Origin: Epilithonimonas hispanica
GTDB taxonomy: Bacteria; Bacteroidota; Bacteroidia; Flavobacteriales; Weeksellaceae
Reading direction: 5' to 3'
Assembly (NCBI RefSeq): GCF_003385395.1
Contig: NZ_QNUG01000007.1
Coordinates: 58,022-122,021 of the forward strand
DNA length: 64,000 bases
Shown here piece by piece: positions 28,652 through 37,736 of this stretch; positions within the stretch are counted from its first letter, which is position 1; every line of letters begins with the position of its first letter. The notes beneath the pieces are model-generated. The model did not search any database. It was given only the letters and a program-made list of their open reading frames with translations, and was not told the DNA's origin. Position numbers and translations under genes: made by a program.

Positions 28652-29626
28652 ATGATTAATTCCAAAAACTATCATTATCTCCATCGTCTCGCCAAACGAA
28701 CTGTTCCTATTTTTCATAAAGAAAACCGTTTCGACAAAGTGATGAATCGCGAGAAAAACGGAGAAGCCAATCAACTGATTTCCGAAATGATAAAAAGTGG
28801 AAAACCATTTATGATAGGAAGGCTCGGAAGCACGGAGACTAGATTTTTAGTTAATCAATTTCTGCAGAAAAAGATTAGCTCTGATTTATGCGGAATCTTG
28901 AAAACATCAATCGGCGACATTAATATTATATGGAAAAAAGATCCTGTTTTTTTGGATAATTTATGTCTGTTATCTGGCTTTTTTCCCAACGATAATTCTC
29001 TCGCAGAAAAATTTATAGAGATTTATAATCAATCTATTGCTAATCTTGATGTTTTAGGCGTTTGGAATGAGATGGAATATCAATTAGAAAATATTCCGAA
29101 CAATGTGAAACTTTGCAAAATAAGAGAATTAGAACCTTGGTTTTATGAAAACCCTTGGACCTATGAATTAAGAGGAAAAAAGATTCTACTGGTACATCCA
29201 TTTGAAGAATCTATCAAATATCAATTCTTACGAAAAGATTCTCTTTACAAAAATCCAAAGATGCTACCCGATTTTGAACTCAAAACGGTAAAAGCCGTAC
29301 AAACAATAGCTGGGCAAAAATCGGAGTTTGAAACTTGGTTTGATGCTTTAGAATCAATGAAGGACGAAATCGCTAAAACAGATTTTGACATCGCCATTAT
29401 TGGTTGTGGTGCTTATGGATTTCCGTTGGCTTCATACGCGAAAGACTTAGGAAAACAAGCCATTCACTTAGGTGGAGTTACTCAGCTACTTTTTGGGATC
29501 AAAGGGAAACGTTGGGAAGAATGGCAGCATTATACAGATTTGCGAAAAAACAACGGACAAAATTGGATTTTTACACAAGACATTCCTAAGGATTTTGAAA
29601 AAATAGAAGGTGGTTGCTACTGGTAA
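28652..29626 (+). CDS. GT-D fold-like glycosyltransferase
   Basis: A 324-residue protein whose ATG directly follows the preceding stop codon. The N-terminal part has PFMIGRLGSTETRFL (about 52-66), resembling the RxGDGE-type motif of GT-D enzymes (DUF1792). The C-terminal part has DIAIIGCGAYGFPLASYAKD and QAIHLGGVTQLLFGIKGKRW, matching the second conserved block where the lineage usually reads LGPTA..LAYDL..LGxQAIDIGH. GT-D enzymes use a DXE motif; here the acidic residue E62 stands in its place. The assignment rests on recognising the two blocks and is moderately sure. Confidence 0.65.
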   Translation: MINSKNYHYLHRLAKRTVPIFHKENRFDKVMNREKNGEANQLISEMIKSGKPFMIGRLGSTETRFLVNQFLQKKISSDLCGILKTSIGDINIIWKKDPVFLDNLCLLSGFFPNDNSLAEKFIEIYNQSIANLDVLGVWNEMEYQLENIPNNVKLCKIRELEPWFYENPWTYELRGKKILLVHPFEESIKYQFLRKDSLYKNPKMLPDFELKTVKAVQTIAGQKSEFETWFDALESMKDEIAKTDFDIAIIGCGAYGFPLASYAKDLGKQAIHLGGVTQLLFGIKGKRWEEWQHYTDLRKNNGQNWIFTQDIPKDFEKIEGGCYW

Positions 29627-29700
29627 TTGTTATCAATCGTTCCGTTCTAAAAACATTTAGGGGTAATAATTATAAAATTTTCACTTTAAAATTAAAAATT

Positions 29701-30465
29701 ATGCTTTTATCACTTCCTTATCTTAAAAAAATGTATCCTAATTTCCCTACAAAAATTCTGCATCTGGGCGCCCATCTAGCAGAAGAAGCAGAAGAATATT
29801 CAGCAAACGATATTACTGATGTAATTTGGGTAGAAGGCAATTCGAAGTTAGTTGATGGTCTGAAAACTAAATTACAAAACTATCCTATCAATAGCCAGAT
29901 ATACAATATTATGATTTCTGAAAAAGACAAGGAAGAAATCATTTTTAATATTACAGATTTTGATCAAAGTTCATCCATTTTGGAACCAGCACTGACGCAA
30001 AAACTTCATAAAACTAAAATCGTTGAAACACAAAAAATTGTAGGAAGAAGATTGGACAGTTATTTCCTCGAAAATTCTATTGTGTTGAATGATTACAGAT
30101 TAATGGTAATCGACTTACAAGGTTACGAATTATACGCGATCAAAAGTCTGGGAAAACTGCTAAATAATTTTGATTTTATAATGGCCGAAATCAACTTAAA
30201 AGAACTCTACAAAAACTGCACTTTATTGAGAGATTTAGATGTTTTTTTAGCGAATCATGGGTTTGTAAGAAAAGAAACTTTTGTCAATGAGAATTTTTGG
30301 GGAGATGCTTTATATGTTAGAACCAATATTACAGGATTCAGTTTCGTTTCCAACATCCTCAATAAGTTCAATATTCAGTACTACAACTTTATAAGTTCTA
30401 GAAAACATTTCCACAGAGCTTTGAAAAGCTTTGCCTATACAATCTATTACAAAATCAAATCATGA
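29701..30465 (+). CDS. FkbM family methyltransferase-like protein
   Basis: A 254-residue protein. KILHLGAHLAEEAEEYSAN near residue 22 is the SAM-binding glycine motif, followed by VIWVEGNSKLVDGL, and LDSYFLENSIVLNDYRLMVIDLQGYELYAIKSLG, which corresponds to the FkbM block (normally DVQGxExxVLxG). The ATG at 29701 is preferred to an in-frame ATG at 29614 that overlaps the previous gene. FkbM proteins O-methylate sugars and other small molecules, so a methylated residue in the polysaccharide is likely. The last 4 bases overlap the following GT11 gene. Confidence 0.85.
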   Translation: MLLSLPYLKKMYPNFPTKILHLGAHLAEEAEEYSANDITDVIWVEGNSKLVDGLKTKLQNYPINSQIYNIMISEKDKEEIIFNITDFDQSSSILEPALTQKLHKTKIVETQKIVGRRLDSYFLENSIVLNDYRLMVIDLQGYELYAIKSLGKLLNNFDFIMAEINLKELYKNCTLLRDLDVFLANHGFVRKETFVNENFWGDALYVRTNITGFSFVSNILNKFNIQYYNFISSRKHFHRALKSFAYTIYYKIKS

Positions 30466-31292
30466 AATTAATTAACTTGAAAGGAAGAATAGGAAATAAT
30501 CTCTTCCAATATGCACTCTATTTTACATTAAAAAACAAGTGTAAAACACCTGTATTGGTATATGGTTGGGACGAAGGTTTTCAGAAATATTTTGAAAAAG
30601 TTTCTTGGGTTGATTCTTTTTATTTTCGTAAAATCATCCACAGACTTATTACGTTTTTTCCAAAGAAAACCTATTCTCAGTATGATTTTGAACCGCTAAT
30701 CGATGTTAAAAAAGGCATCGAGAATAACATTGTTTTAGATGGGTATTTTCAATCTTTATTGTTTTTTGAAAATTATGAAGATGTTATCCGAAAGAACATA
30801 AAAATAAAAACTAAATATCTAGCTGAGTTCAATGAAAGATATGGGAAATTATATCAGGAAAACAAAATTTTGGCCATCCATTGCAGATTAGGAGATTATA
30901 TCAATTGGGGAAATGAAAGTCTTGGCGGAAAAAATCTTGTTTTACCCATTTCTTATTATAAAAATGCCCTAAAAAACATAGAAGACATTGAGTCTCACAA
31001 AATAGTTCTTATAACCGACGATAAAGAATTGGCAAAAGAACGATTTGATTTCTTAGAAGGTATTGAAGTTTTTTCTGAAAGTGAAATCATTGATTTCCAA
31101 CTTATAAAGAATGCCACATCTATTATCATTTCCAACAGCACATTCAGTTGGTGGGCAGCATTTCTTAGTAATACCGCAAGCCAAATTTTAGCACCAGAGT
31201 TTTTTGTTGGTTTTAAAATTAAAAAAGATTTTCCTGAGGGTATCTATGATAACACAAATTTTAAGATTGTTTCTTTTGAATATGAAAAATGA
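30462..31292 (+). CDS. Alpha-1,2-fucosyltransferase family (GT11) protein
   Basis: A 276-residue transferase with the canonical start INLKGRIGNNLFQYALYFTL, the donor motif LAIHCRLGDYINWGN (HxRxGDY), KIVLITDDKELAKERF and IIISNSTFSWWAAFLSN. It is the second GT11-type gene of the locus and is nearer the family consensus than that at 20310. It converges with asnB with a 7-base gap. GDP-fucose biosynthesis genes are not in the window, so the donor must come from elsewhere or be another 6-deoxysugar. Confidence 0.9.
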   Translation: MKLINLKGRIGNNLFQYALYFTLKNKCKTPVLVYGWDEGFQKYFEKVSWVDSFYFRKIIHRLITFFPKKTYSQYDFEPLIDVKKGIENNIVLDGYFQSLLFFENYEDVIRKNIKIKTKYLAEFNERYGKLYQENKILAIHCRLGDYINWGNESLGGKNLVLPISYYKNALKNIEDIESHKIVLITDDKELAKERFDFLEGIEVFSESEIIDFQLIKNATSIIISNSTFSWWAAFLSNTASQILAPEFFVGFKIKKDFPEGIYDNTNFKIVSFEYEK

Positions 31293-31299
31293 TTTGACT

Positions 31300-33123
31300 C
31301 TATAAATGCTCCTCCATCCAAATCCCCAAAACCAGCAAACTCCAATGTTTGTAGTTATAGTTGAGCTGTCTCTGAACAGACTGAAAATCTAATTTTGTAA
31401 ATATTTTTGAGCTAGAGTTTTTAAGAATATTCTTGGTCAGATTTTCCATTTCTGGGATTCTTAACCAATCTGCAATTGGAGCACCAAAACCTTGTTTCTT
31501 CTTCGTAAGAATATTTTGAGTCAGCTTTTCTCCAAATGCTTTTCTTAGGATAATCTTGGTCTGCTTTTCATCTACTTTAAATTTTGCAGGAAGCATTGAA
31601 CAAAACTCAACCAAATCTTTATCCAAAAACGGTGTTCTAAGTTCTATAGAATGCATCATTGCGATACGATCATCTTTCACAAGATAATCTCCAGCAATTA
31701 CATTGGTTAGATCCATTCTCATTGGCGTATTCAGATTATTCTTATCTAAAGGAAAATTGTATTGATGTTCATAATTCGGTCTGGTTTTCATCAATTGGAG
31801 TGTTTCTTCCTCTGTAAAATTATTATGAACCTTTCCTTTCTGATAAGAGACAATATCAGGAAACTTAGATCGAAAAATATGATCAAGAAAATACAACCTC
31901 AATTTTTCAAGACCTAATTTTTCACTGATTGTAGAACCCACTTTGTACAATGGCAAAAGTGAGGCATTTGCGCCTCCTTTTTCAAGAATTTTTTTTTCCT
32001 GCTGATACCATTTGTAGCCACCAAAAAGTTCGTCTCCAGCATTTCCTGTAATTACAACAGTCATATTCTGGGCTGCTTCTTTACAAATAGTATAAGTTGC
32101 GAGGATTGCAGTATCCGCAAGCGGCTCATCCAACTTCTTTAAGACTTCTACTAAAGTTTTCGGTATGTCAGCATTTTGGAGTGCGACTTCTTTGTGATCT
32201 GTATTATATTTTTGGGCAATTGTTCTGGCATCTGGCATCTCATCCCAATCTCCTTCGTATTGGAAACCAAGAGTAGTCAAATTTTGATGATGTTCTGAGG
32301 AAAGAGCAACCAAAGTTCCCGAGTCCAATCCTCCACTAAGGAAAGCGCCTACTTTCACATCAGCAACCAACTGTTTCTCAACAGATTTCTCAACTAATTG
32401 TTGGAATTTCTCAATCGCATCATTTTCTGAAATTTGTAATTCTTCTTGAGGAAAATTCCAATACTGAGAAACTTCAATTTTTCCATCAGTATAGATTAAT
32501 TGATGAGCAGGAGGTAAAATTTTAATATTCTTATAGATACTTTGCTGACTGTCAACGTACATATATCTCAAAAAATGAAAAACAGCTTCATCATTGAGTT
32601 CTTCATCTATAAGACCAGTTGCTAAAATAGATTTGATTTCTGATGCAAAAATGAATTCTCCATTATTTCCAATAGCGTAATAAAATGGCTTCTCTCCAAA
32701 TCTATCTCTTGCACAAAAAAGCTGTTGTTTATCTTCGTCCCAGATTGCAAAAGAAAACATACCATTGAGTTGCTTTGGAAGTTCTAAACCATTTTTTTGA
32801 TATAATGACAATATAACTTCTGTATCTGTATTGCTTTGGAAAGGATAATCTTTGATTTCTTTTTTGAGATCGCGGTAACCGTAGATTTCACCATTGAAAA
32901 CAATGCATTCATTTTTGGTATTAGAATACATCGGTTGATGACCATCTTTGGAAAGATCTACTATTGCCAAACGCCTAAAACCTAAAAAACAGTTTTGAAA
33001 ATACTCGTGACCTTCATCATCCGGACCTCGGTGGATGATAGAATCTGTCATCTTTTTAAGAGTTTGTTTGTATAAATTTTCTTCTAGAATATTTTTCTTT
33101 ACAATCCCCGTAATTCCGCACAT
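31300..33123 (-). CDS. asnB: Glutamine-hydrolysing asparagine synthase-type amidotransferase
   Basis: A 607-residue AsnB-family enzyme. The N-terminal glutaminase domain has catalytic Cys2 (MCGITGIVKK), RRLAIVDLSKDGHQPM and VFNGEIYGYRDL. The synthetase domain has the PP-loop GAFLSGGLDSGTLVAL (near 260) and HSIELRTPFLDKDLVEFC-type sequence. In polysaccharide loci such enzymes can amidate uronic acids rather than aspartate (for example WbpS-type proteins in Pseudomonas O6). The locus carries genes for a UDP-HexNAcA, which favours this reading. A promoter with TTG-N21-TAGATTTG lies upstream. A housekeeping asparagine synthetase remains possible. Confidence 0.9.
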   Translation of the reverse strand: MCGITGIVKKNILEENLYKQTLKKMTDSIIHRGPDDEGHEYFQNCFLGFRRLAIVDLSKDGHQPMYSNTKNECIVFNGEIYGYRDLKKEIKDYPFQSNTDTEVILSLYQKNGLELPKQLNGMFSFAIWDEDKQQLFCARDRFGEKPFYYAIGNNGEFIFASEIKSILATGLIDEELNDEAVFHFLRYMYVDSQQSIYKNIKILPPAHQLIYTDGKIEVSQYWNFPQEELQISENDAIEKFQQLVEKSVEKQLVADVKVGAFLSGGLDSGTLVALSSEHHQNLTTLGFQYEGDWDEMPDARTIAQKYNTDHKEVALQNADIPKTLVEVLKKLDEPLADTAILATYTICKEAAQNMTVVITGNAGDELFGGYKWYQQEKKILEKGGANASLLPLYKVGSTISEKLGLEKLRLYFLDHIFRSKFPDIVSYQKGKVHNNFTEEETLQLMKTRPNYEHQYNFPLDKNNLNTPMRMDLTNVIAGDYLVKDDRIAMMHSIELRTPFLDKDLVEFCSMLPAKFKVDEKQTKIILRKAFGEKLTQNILTKKKQGFGAPIADWLRIPEMENLTKNILKNSSSKIFTKLDFQSVQRQLNYNYKHWSLLVLGIWMEEHL

Positions 33124-33140
33124 ATAGCAATATTAAGATA

Positions 33141-33172
33141 CAAATCTAAGATTATTTTGTTAATTTTGACAA
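33141..33172. promoter_or_regulatory. Overlapping divergent promoters of asnB and a GT2 gene
   Basis: Minus strand: TTG (33170-33172) and TAGATTTG (33141-33148) for asnB. Plus strand: TAATTTTG (33161-33168) for the GT2 gene at 33185. Both -7 boxes match TAnnTTTG. They lie within 32 bases, so RNA polymerase can probably occupy only one at a time. Confidence 0.5.
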
Positions 33173-33184
33173 TATCCTTACACG

Positions 33185-33988
33185 ATGAAAAAATTCTCTG
33201 TCCTTATCGCACATTACAACAATTTTGAATATTTCAAAGATTGTTATAACAGTCTTATCAAACAAACTTTTCAAGATTTTGAAGTTATAATTGTAGACGA
33301 TTGCTCTACGGACGATTCTTTTGCAAAAATCACAGAACTCACAAATAAGGATAAAAGATTCAGGCTATTCAGAAATGAAGAGAACCGTGGCGTAGGTTTT
33401 ACCAAAAAAAAATGCATCGATTTGTCTTCTGGCGAAATCTGTGGCTTTGTGGATCCCGATGATGCTTTGGTAGAAAATGCTATAGAAGTGAGTTTGAAAA
33501 ATCACACTACAAATAATGTAGTTACCTATTCTAGTTTTACACTTTGTGACAACAATCTAAAACCTCAACGGATATTTGCACATTCCAGAGCTGTAAAAAA
33601 TGGAGACAGAAAATTCTTCAACATCTTTTTAGAAGCTAATCATTTTTTTACTTTTAAAAAATCGGCATACAACAAAACTGTTGGTATCAATCCAGAACTC
33701 ACTTCTGCAGTGGATCAAGATCTTTATCTAAAATTATACGAAACCGGAAATTTCACATTCATAAAACAACCTTTATATCTTTACAGGCTTCACGCCAACG
33801 GTGTTTCTCAAGATTCATCCAAAAAAATTAAGCTTAATGAAAACTGGCAAAAGGTACTTTTGGATACTTTGGAAAGAAGAAAAATCAATAAACTTTTTGG
33901 TGAAGAAGTTTCCGAAATAAAAAACCTTCCTGAATTTTTAAAAGTGAAACAAAATAATTTATTGGCGAAAATTTTACGAAAATTTTGA
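33185..33988 (+). CDS. Family 2 glycosyltransferase
   Basis: A 267-residue GT-A enzyme: FSVLIAHYNNFEYFKDCYNSL, VIIVDDCSTDDSFAKI, ENRGVGFTKKKCIDLSSGEICGFVDPDDALVEN with the DPDD metal site. The stop codon TGA overlaps the ATG of the next gene, so the two are co-translated. Length is short for the family but complete. Donor unknown. Confidence 0.92.
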   Translation: MKKFSVLIAHYNNFEYFKDCYNSLIKQTFQDFEVIIVDDCSTDDSFAKITELTNKDKRFRLFRNEENRGVGFTKKKCIDLSSGEICGFVDPDDALVENAIEVSLKNHTTNNVVTYSSFTLCDNNLKPQRIFAHSRAVKNGDRKFFNIFLEANHFFTFKKSAYNKTVGINPELTSAVDQDLYLKLYETGNFTFIKQPLYLYRLHANGVSQDSSKKIKLNENWQKVLLDTLERRKINKLFGEEVSEIKNLPEFLKVKQNNLLAKILRKF

Positions 33989-35007
33989 TGATGGATATTT
34001 TAATCAAATCTTTTAACCGACCTTATTATCTTGACAGATGTATTACGTCTATTTATAAAAATGTTTCTGGTCAATTTAAGATCAAAGTCTTGGATGATGG
34101 AACACCGGTAAGATATCTCGATAAAATTAGAAAAAAACACCCGAATGTTGAAATTCTTCTTTCCGATAATTATCAAAAAAAGGGTAAAGCTATTGAAGAA
34201 AATCTAAGTTCTGGAAAACCTATTAATGGCTTTGAGATCCCTACCAAATTCTGGTACGAAAATGTAAAAAAAGCTTCAGAATATGTTATTGTGACAGAAG
34301 ATGATGTATGGTTTACACATCCAATTAATATTGATAATTTACAAAATCAAGCTCAATGTTTTAACATTAATCTAATCAAACTTGGTTGGCTCGGAAATGA
34401 ATCTGATAAAGAGAATTTGCTCATTAATTCTATCTCGGATAATTTAGAATCGGCGAAACCAAAATCTCTTTTTTATTTTCCCAAAAAGCTGATGGAAGCT
34501 TTTTTCTACAATCATTATAAATTCTACACTATTCTTTACAAATTAGGCAAAACTGACCATTATACACAAAGAAAATATTGGGCTTTGAATTCTATATTAA
34601 TGGGTTTTTTCAATAAAAAGTACTGGTTGGAAATCTGGGAAGGAATGGATGGAAAAGTGGATGAAAAAAGACAACTCATAAACGCCTCTTTATTTTATCG
34701 AAAAAATAAAAACAATCCCAATTTTATCTCTAGGTTGAAAACCGAAGCCATGAAAACCACCTTTCAATCTTCTGCAACCAATTCTTACCACGAGTATGGT
34801 TTTGATTTTGATGTTAATCGATTCAATTATTTGATTAATGAAGCTTGGATGAAGGGAGAATTTGATGCGATGGAAAACTTTCCCAAAGATTTTTCTTTAG
34901 ATTATTTCAAAAAATTTGTGTCGGAAAAAATCAACTTTTCTGAATTTGAAAAATGGGTCACAAAATTCAGAAATCAATACGAAGAAATGGGTTGTAATAC
35001 GAATTAA
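33988..35007 (+). CDS. Glycosyltransferase, GT2-like
   Basis: A 339-residue protein with a GT-A-like N-terminus (MDILIKSFNRPYYLDRCITS, IKVLDDGTPVRYLD) and an acidic metal-site motif in YVIVTEDDVWFTHPIN (near residue 105). The C-terminal half is unlike standard GT2 proteins and is rich in aromatic and basic residues. ATG at 33988 or 33991 could be used. A strong hairpin terminator follows the stop. Function by context: sugar transfer in the surface glycan. Confidence 0.72.
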   Translation: MMDILIKSFNRPYYLDRCITSIYKNVSGQFKIKVLDDGTPVRYLDKIRKKHPNVEILLSDNYQKKGKAIEENLSSGKPINGFEIPTKFWYENVKKASEYVIVTEDDVWFTHPINIDNLQNQAQCFNINLIKLGWLGNESDKENLLINSISDNLESAKPKSLFYFPKKLMEAFFYNHYKFYTILYKLGKTDHYTQRKYWALNSILMGFFNKKYWLEIWEGMDGKVDEKRQLINASLFYRKNKNNPNFISRLKTEAMKTTFQSSATNSYHEYGFDFDVNRFNYLINEAWMKGEFDAMENFPKDFSLDYFKKFVSEKINFSEFEKWVTKFRNQYEEMGCNTN

Positions 35008-35012
35008 AAAAA

Positions 35013-35044
35013 GAGCGCTTCAGATTACTTTGAAGCGCTTTTTT
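35013..35044. terminator. Bidirectional terminator
   Basis: AGCGCTTCA (35014-35022) pairs with TGAAGCGCT (35031-35039) around an 8-base loop, with A before and T after. It lies between two convergent genes and can serve both. Confidence 0.85.
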
Positions 35045-35047
35045 CAA

Positions 35048-35824
35048 TCATTCTTTTATAATAACTCCGGCATACTTGCCATCGAATTCTATAATGTGTG
35101 GTTTGCGATTATTTTTCTCACAATAATCTTTGAAAGCGGCATTATCTCCAACATCATCGCTCATAAAGATTCCTCCTTTTCTCAACTTGCTCCATAAAAG
35201 ATTGTAAGCCCAGATCCTACCGTCATAAGTTTTATCGCTATCATAATGTACAACGTCAAAAGAATTAGCTTTTTCAAAAATCTTAGGAAGAGACTCTTTA
35301 TCTGCAAATCTGTAAAGATCCCAATTATTTCTATACTTTTCAGGAATTACACACCCTACAAAATCCTCACTCTGATTTTGCAAAATATAAGGCATATCTG
35401 AACTGTAAAGTGTTCCGTTTCTGTGAACCAATGATGCCAAAGCTGCAAAAGAAGACCATCCGTAAGCAACTCCCGTTTCTATAGATTTTTGAGCATTTGC
35501 AAATTCATTTATGTAATAAATAACGCTTAAAGAACTTGCACCTCCCATTTTCACAGGCGCTTTTGCTTGCGCTTGTAAGGCAAATGCAAACTCTTGAGGA
35601 AAAAGTTTCTCAAAAGGGATGAAGGTAGTGTTCAAAACTTTTTCTATGAAATCTTTTTCAGAAATCGCAATGCTCTTACACCATTGCTCAGCTTCTTCTT
35701 TCCCTCGTAATCCGGATGAACGATTGAATATGTTTTTCCAGATTTTTCGTCTCAATTCTGGATAAAGATCCGGACGTTTTAAGTAGGCAAAAAAGGTAGA
35801 AACAATCTCAGCAATTTTATTCAT
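35048..35824 (-). CDS. Class I SAM-dependent methyltransferase (Methyltransf_24-like)
   Basis: A 258-residue enzyme. SIETGVAYGWSSFAALASL is the SAM-binding loop region (normally GxxxGxS), followed by GTLYSSDMPY, FDVVHYDSDKTYDGRIWAYNLLWSKLRKGGIFMSDDVGDN-type sequence split by helices, with the acidic YDSD and SDDV motifs of this family. It may methylate a sugar of the glycan or its chain end. It has its own promoter (TATTTTTG at 35843-35850, minus strand) and ends in the shared terminator, so it is a single-gene unit. Confidence 0.85.
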   Translation of the reverse strand: MNKIAEIVSTFFAYLKRPDLYPELRRKIWKNIFNRSSGLRGKEEAEQWCKSIAISEKDFIEKVLNTTFIPFEKLFPQEFAFALQAQAKAPVKMGGASSLSVIYYINEFANAQKSIETGVAYGWSSFAALASLVHRNGTLYSSDMPYILQNQSEDFVGCVIPEKYRNNWDLYRFADKESLPKIFEKANSFDVVHYDSDKTYDGRIWAYNLLWSKLRKGGIFMSDDVGDNAAFKDYCEKNNRKPHIIEFDGKYAGVIIKE

Positions 35825-35842
35825 AAATCATGTTTTGAAATT

Positions 35843-35881
35843 CAAAAATACAAAAGAATTGCACAAACAATCTTATATTTG
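35843..35881. promoter_or_regulatory. Divergent promoters of the methyltransferase and GT4 genes
   Basis: TATTTTTG on the minus strand (35843-35850) faces the methyltransferase gene, and TATATTTG on the plus strand (35874-35881) faces the GT4 gene. Both are full matches to the -7 box TAnnTTTG. A -33 TTG about 17 bases upstream is seen only for the minus-strand promoter. Confidence 0.5.
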
Positions 35882-35916
35882 TTTTATTAGAATCATTTTT
35901 TTTGAAATTAACACAA

Positions 35917-37074
35917 ATGCATCAAAAAATAAAAATACTTTTCCGCCATAGATCTATGGAAATGGGCGGTGTAGAAAAAGTAATCCTTAGCCTTCTAAAC
36001 AATTTAGACAAAGAAAAATTTGATATAGCTCTACAAATAAGTCTGTATCAAGGCGAATTGCGTGATAAGGTCCCATCTGACATCCGTTATATCAAAAACA
36101 ATAGAGGGAAAGAAGATTTCTCCGAAAATAAACTAATCAAACCTATCCAGCTTTTTATTAGAAATTTAAAAATCAGAATTCTAAATCTTTTCCCAAGCTT
36201 GGCAGATAAGATTTATTTGAAGGAAAAATATGATGTCGAAATTGCTACATCTTATACAGACTTTGGCTTTGTTCTTAATAGTTCAAATCCAAAGTCAAAG
36301 AAGATAGGTTGGTTTCATTCGGATATTACATTTCCAAAATTACAACCAATTGTTCCCAAAATTCTAAGTCAGATTCCAAAGTTTGATTATTTTATTTTTG
36401 GTTCTCAACAAACTAGGGATATTTTGGTGGAAACTTATCCTCAACTCCATTTACCTGAAAATAAGGTTGTTTTAAATGCTATTCCGATTAAAGAAATCAA
36501 GCAAAAAGCCGAAGAATTTGTACCAGATTTCGAAACCACGGCTCCTGTTTTTATTGCTGTTGGAAGACTACACTCTCGGAAAGGATTTCATAAGTTAATA
36601 GAAGTCCATTCTAGGTTAATCAAAGATGGTTTTCGTCATAAAATTATTATTATTGGTGATGGAGAAGAAAAAGAAAACCTTGAGAATCTTACAAAGGAGT
36701 TAGGCGTAGAAAACACCTTCGTTTTGATAGGATCTATGATTAATCCTTATCCTTATGTGAAAAATGCAGACTTTTACATTATGCCGTCCGAATCAGAAGG
36801 CTGGCCATTAATCATTGCGGATACTTTGATACTTCAGAAACCCATTATTTCGACCGCTGTTGGTGGAATCCCGGAAATGATTACCCATCGAGAAAACGGA
36901 TATCTTATCAATTATGATTCTGAGGAAATCTACAACGCAATGAAAGAATTCATGTCGAATAAGGAGCTTGTAAGTCAAATTAAAGAAAATTTGAAAAATT
37001 CTGAAATACAATTTGATAATCAGAAAATCTTTGATACTGTTGAAAATATCATTATTAAATTAGCCCAAAAATAA
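35917..37074 (+). CDS. Family 4 glycosyltransferase
   Basis: A 385-residue GT-B enzyme. N-terminal acceptor domain with HRSMEMGGVEKVILSLL; C-terminal donor domain with FIAVGRLHSRKGFHKLIEVH, IIIGDGEEKENLE and MPSESEGWPLIIADTLILQK (the EX7E motif). An in-frame TTG at 35902 could add five residues. It is a paralogue of the GT4 gene at 38700, with the same overall layout and similar length. A hexapeptide acyltransferase gene follows after 3 bases. Confidence 0.92.
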   Translation: MHQKIKILFRHRSMEMGGVEKVILSLLNNLDKEKFDIALQISLYQGELRDKVPSDIRYIKNNRGKEDFSENKLIKPIQLFIRNLKIRILNLFPSLADKIYLKEKYDVEIATSYTDFGFVLNSSNPKSKKIGWFHSDITFPKLQPIVPKILSQIPKFDYFIFGSQQTRDILVETYPQLHLPENKVVLNAIPIKEIKQKAEEFVPDFETTAPVFIAVGRLHSRKGFHKLIEVHSRLIKDGFRHKIIIIGDGEEKENLENLTKELGVENTFVLIGSMINPYPYVKNADFYIMPSESEGWPLIIADTLILQKPIISTAVGGIPEMITHRENGYLINYDSEEIYNAMKEFMSNKELVSQIKENLKNSEIQFDNQKIFDTVENIIIKLAQK

Positions 37075-37077
37075 TCA

Positions 37078-37638
37078 ATGCTTTTACTATATAGGATTAT
37101 TCTGAAAATCCATACATCTTATCAGGATCTCATAAAAAACATCACTATAAAACTAGCCGTTAATAGAGGTCTGAAAATTGGGAAAAATCTTTTTGTCCAA
37201 GGGATTCCCAATTTTGGATCAGAGCCTTATCTTATCGAAATTGGAGACAATGTTACTATTGCAGAGGATGTATCATTTATAAATCACGGTGGAGATGCAA
37301 GAGTTACAAAGAATATAGAAAAATACAAGGATGGACGTAATTTTGGTCGTATAAAAATTGGTAATAATACCTTTATTGGAAAAGGTACTATTCTTCTTCC
37401 AGGCGTACAAATTGGAAACAATTGCATTATTGGCTCTCTTTCTACAGTAACTCATTCAATACCTTCCAATTCTGTTTTTGGCGGGATTCCTGCAAAATTC
37501 ATATGCTCTATTGACCAATATGGCGAGAAGCTATTGGCAAACAACGTTATATATCCTCGCGAACTAGAAAAAAACAGATCACAGCTCGATAATTATATCC
37601 GCGAAAACCTACCCCACACCTACAAACCAGTAAAATAA
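37078..37638 (+). CDS. Hexapeptide-repeat acyltransferase
   Basis: A 186-residue left-handed beta-helix enzyme. Repeats begin near 45 (LIEIGDNVTIAEDVSFINHG) and continue through RIKIGNNTFIGKGTILLPG, VQIGNNCIIGSLSTV to the end motif SVFGGIPAKFICS. The INHGGD loop carries the likely catalytic histidine. It is translationally close to the GT4 gene upstream, so it probably acetylates a sugar handled by that enzyme. The acyl donor is usually acetyl-CoA. Confidence 0.88.
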   Translation: MLLLYRIILKIHTSYQDLIKNITIKLAVNRGLKIGKNLFVQGIPNFGSEPYLIEIGDNVTIAEDVSFINHGGDARVTKNIEKYKDGRNFGRIKIGNNTFIGKGTILLPGVQIGNNCIIGSLSTVTHSIPSNSVFGGIPAKFICSIDQYGEKLLANNVIYPRELEKNRSQLDNYIRENLPHTYKPVK

Positions 37639-37705
37639 GAGAATGATATGCTAATTTTAATCATTCAAAAACTATTCATAACCTAATATTTATTTTTAAG
37701 ATGCT

Positions 37706-37713
37706 TATCTTTG
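37706..37713 (+). promoter_or_regulatory. -7 box upstream of the ketoacyl synthase III gene
   Basis: TATCTTTG is a perfect TAnnTTTG box 24 bases before the ATG. No convincing TTG is found at -33. The gap of 98 bases before it has no terminator hairpin for the upstream gene. Confidence 0.5.
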
Positions 37714-37736
37714 CAAAAATTTAGGAAAGAGTTATA

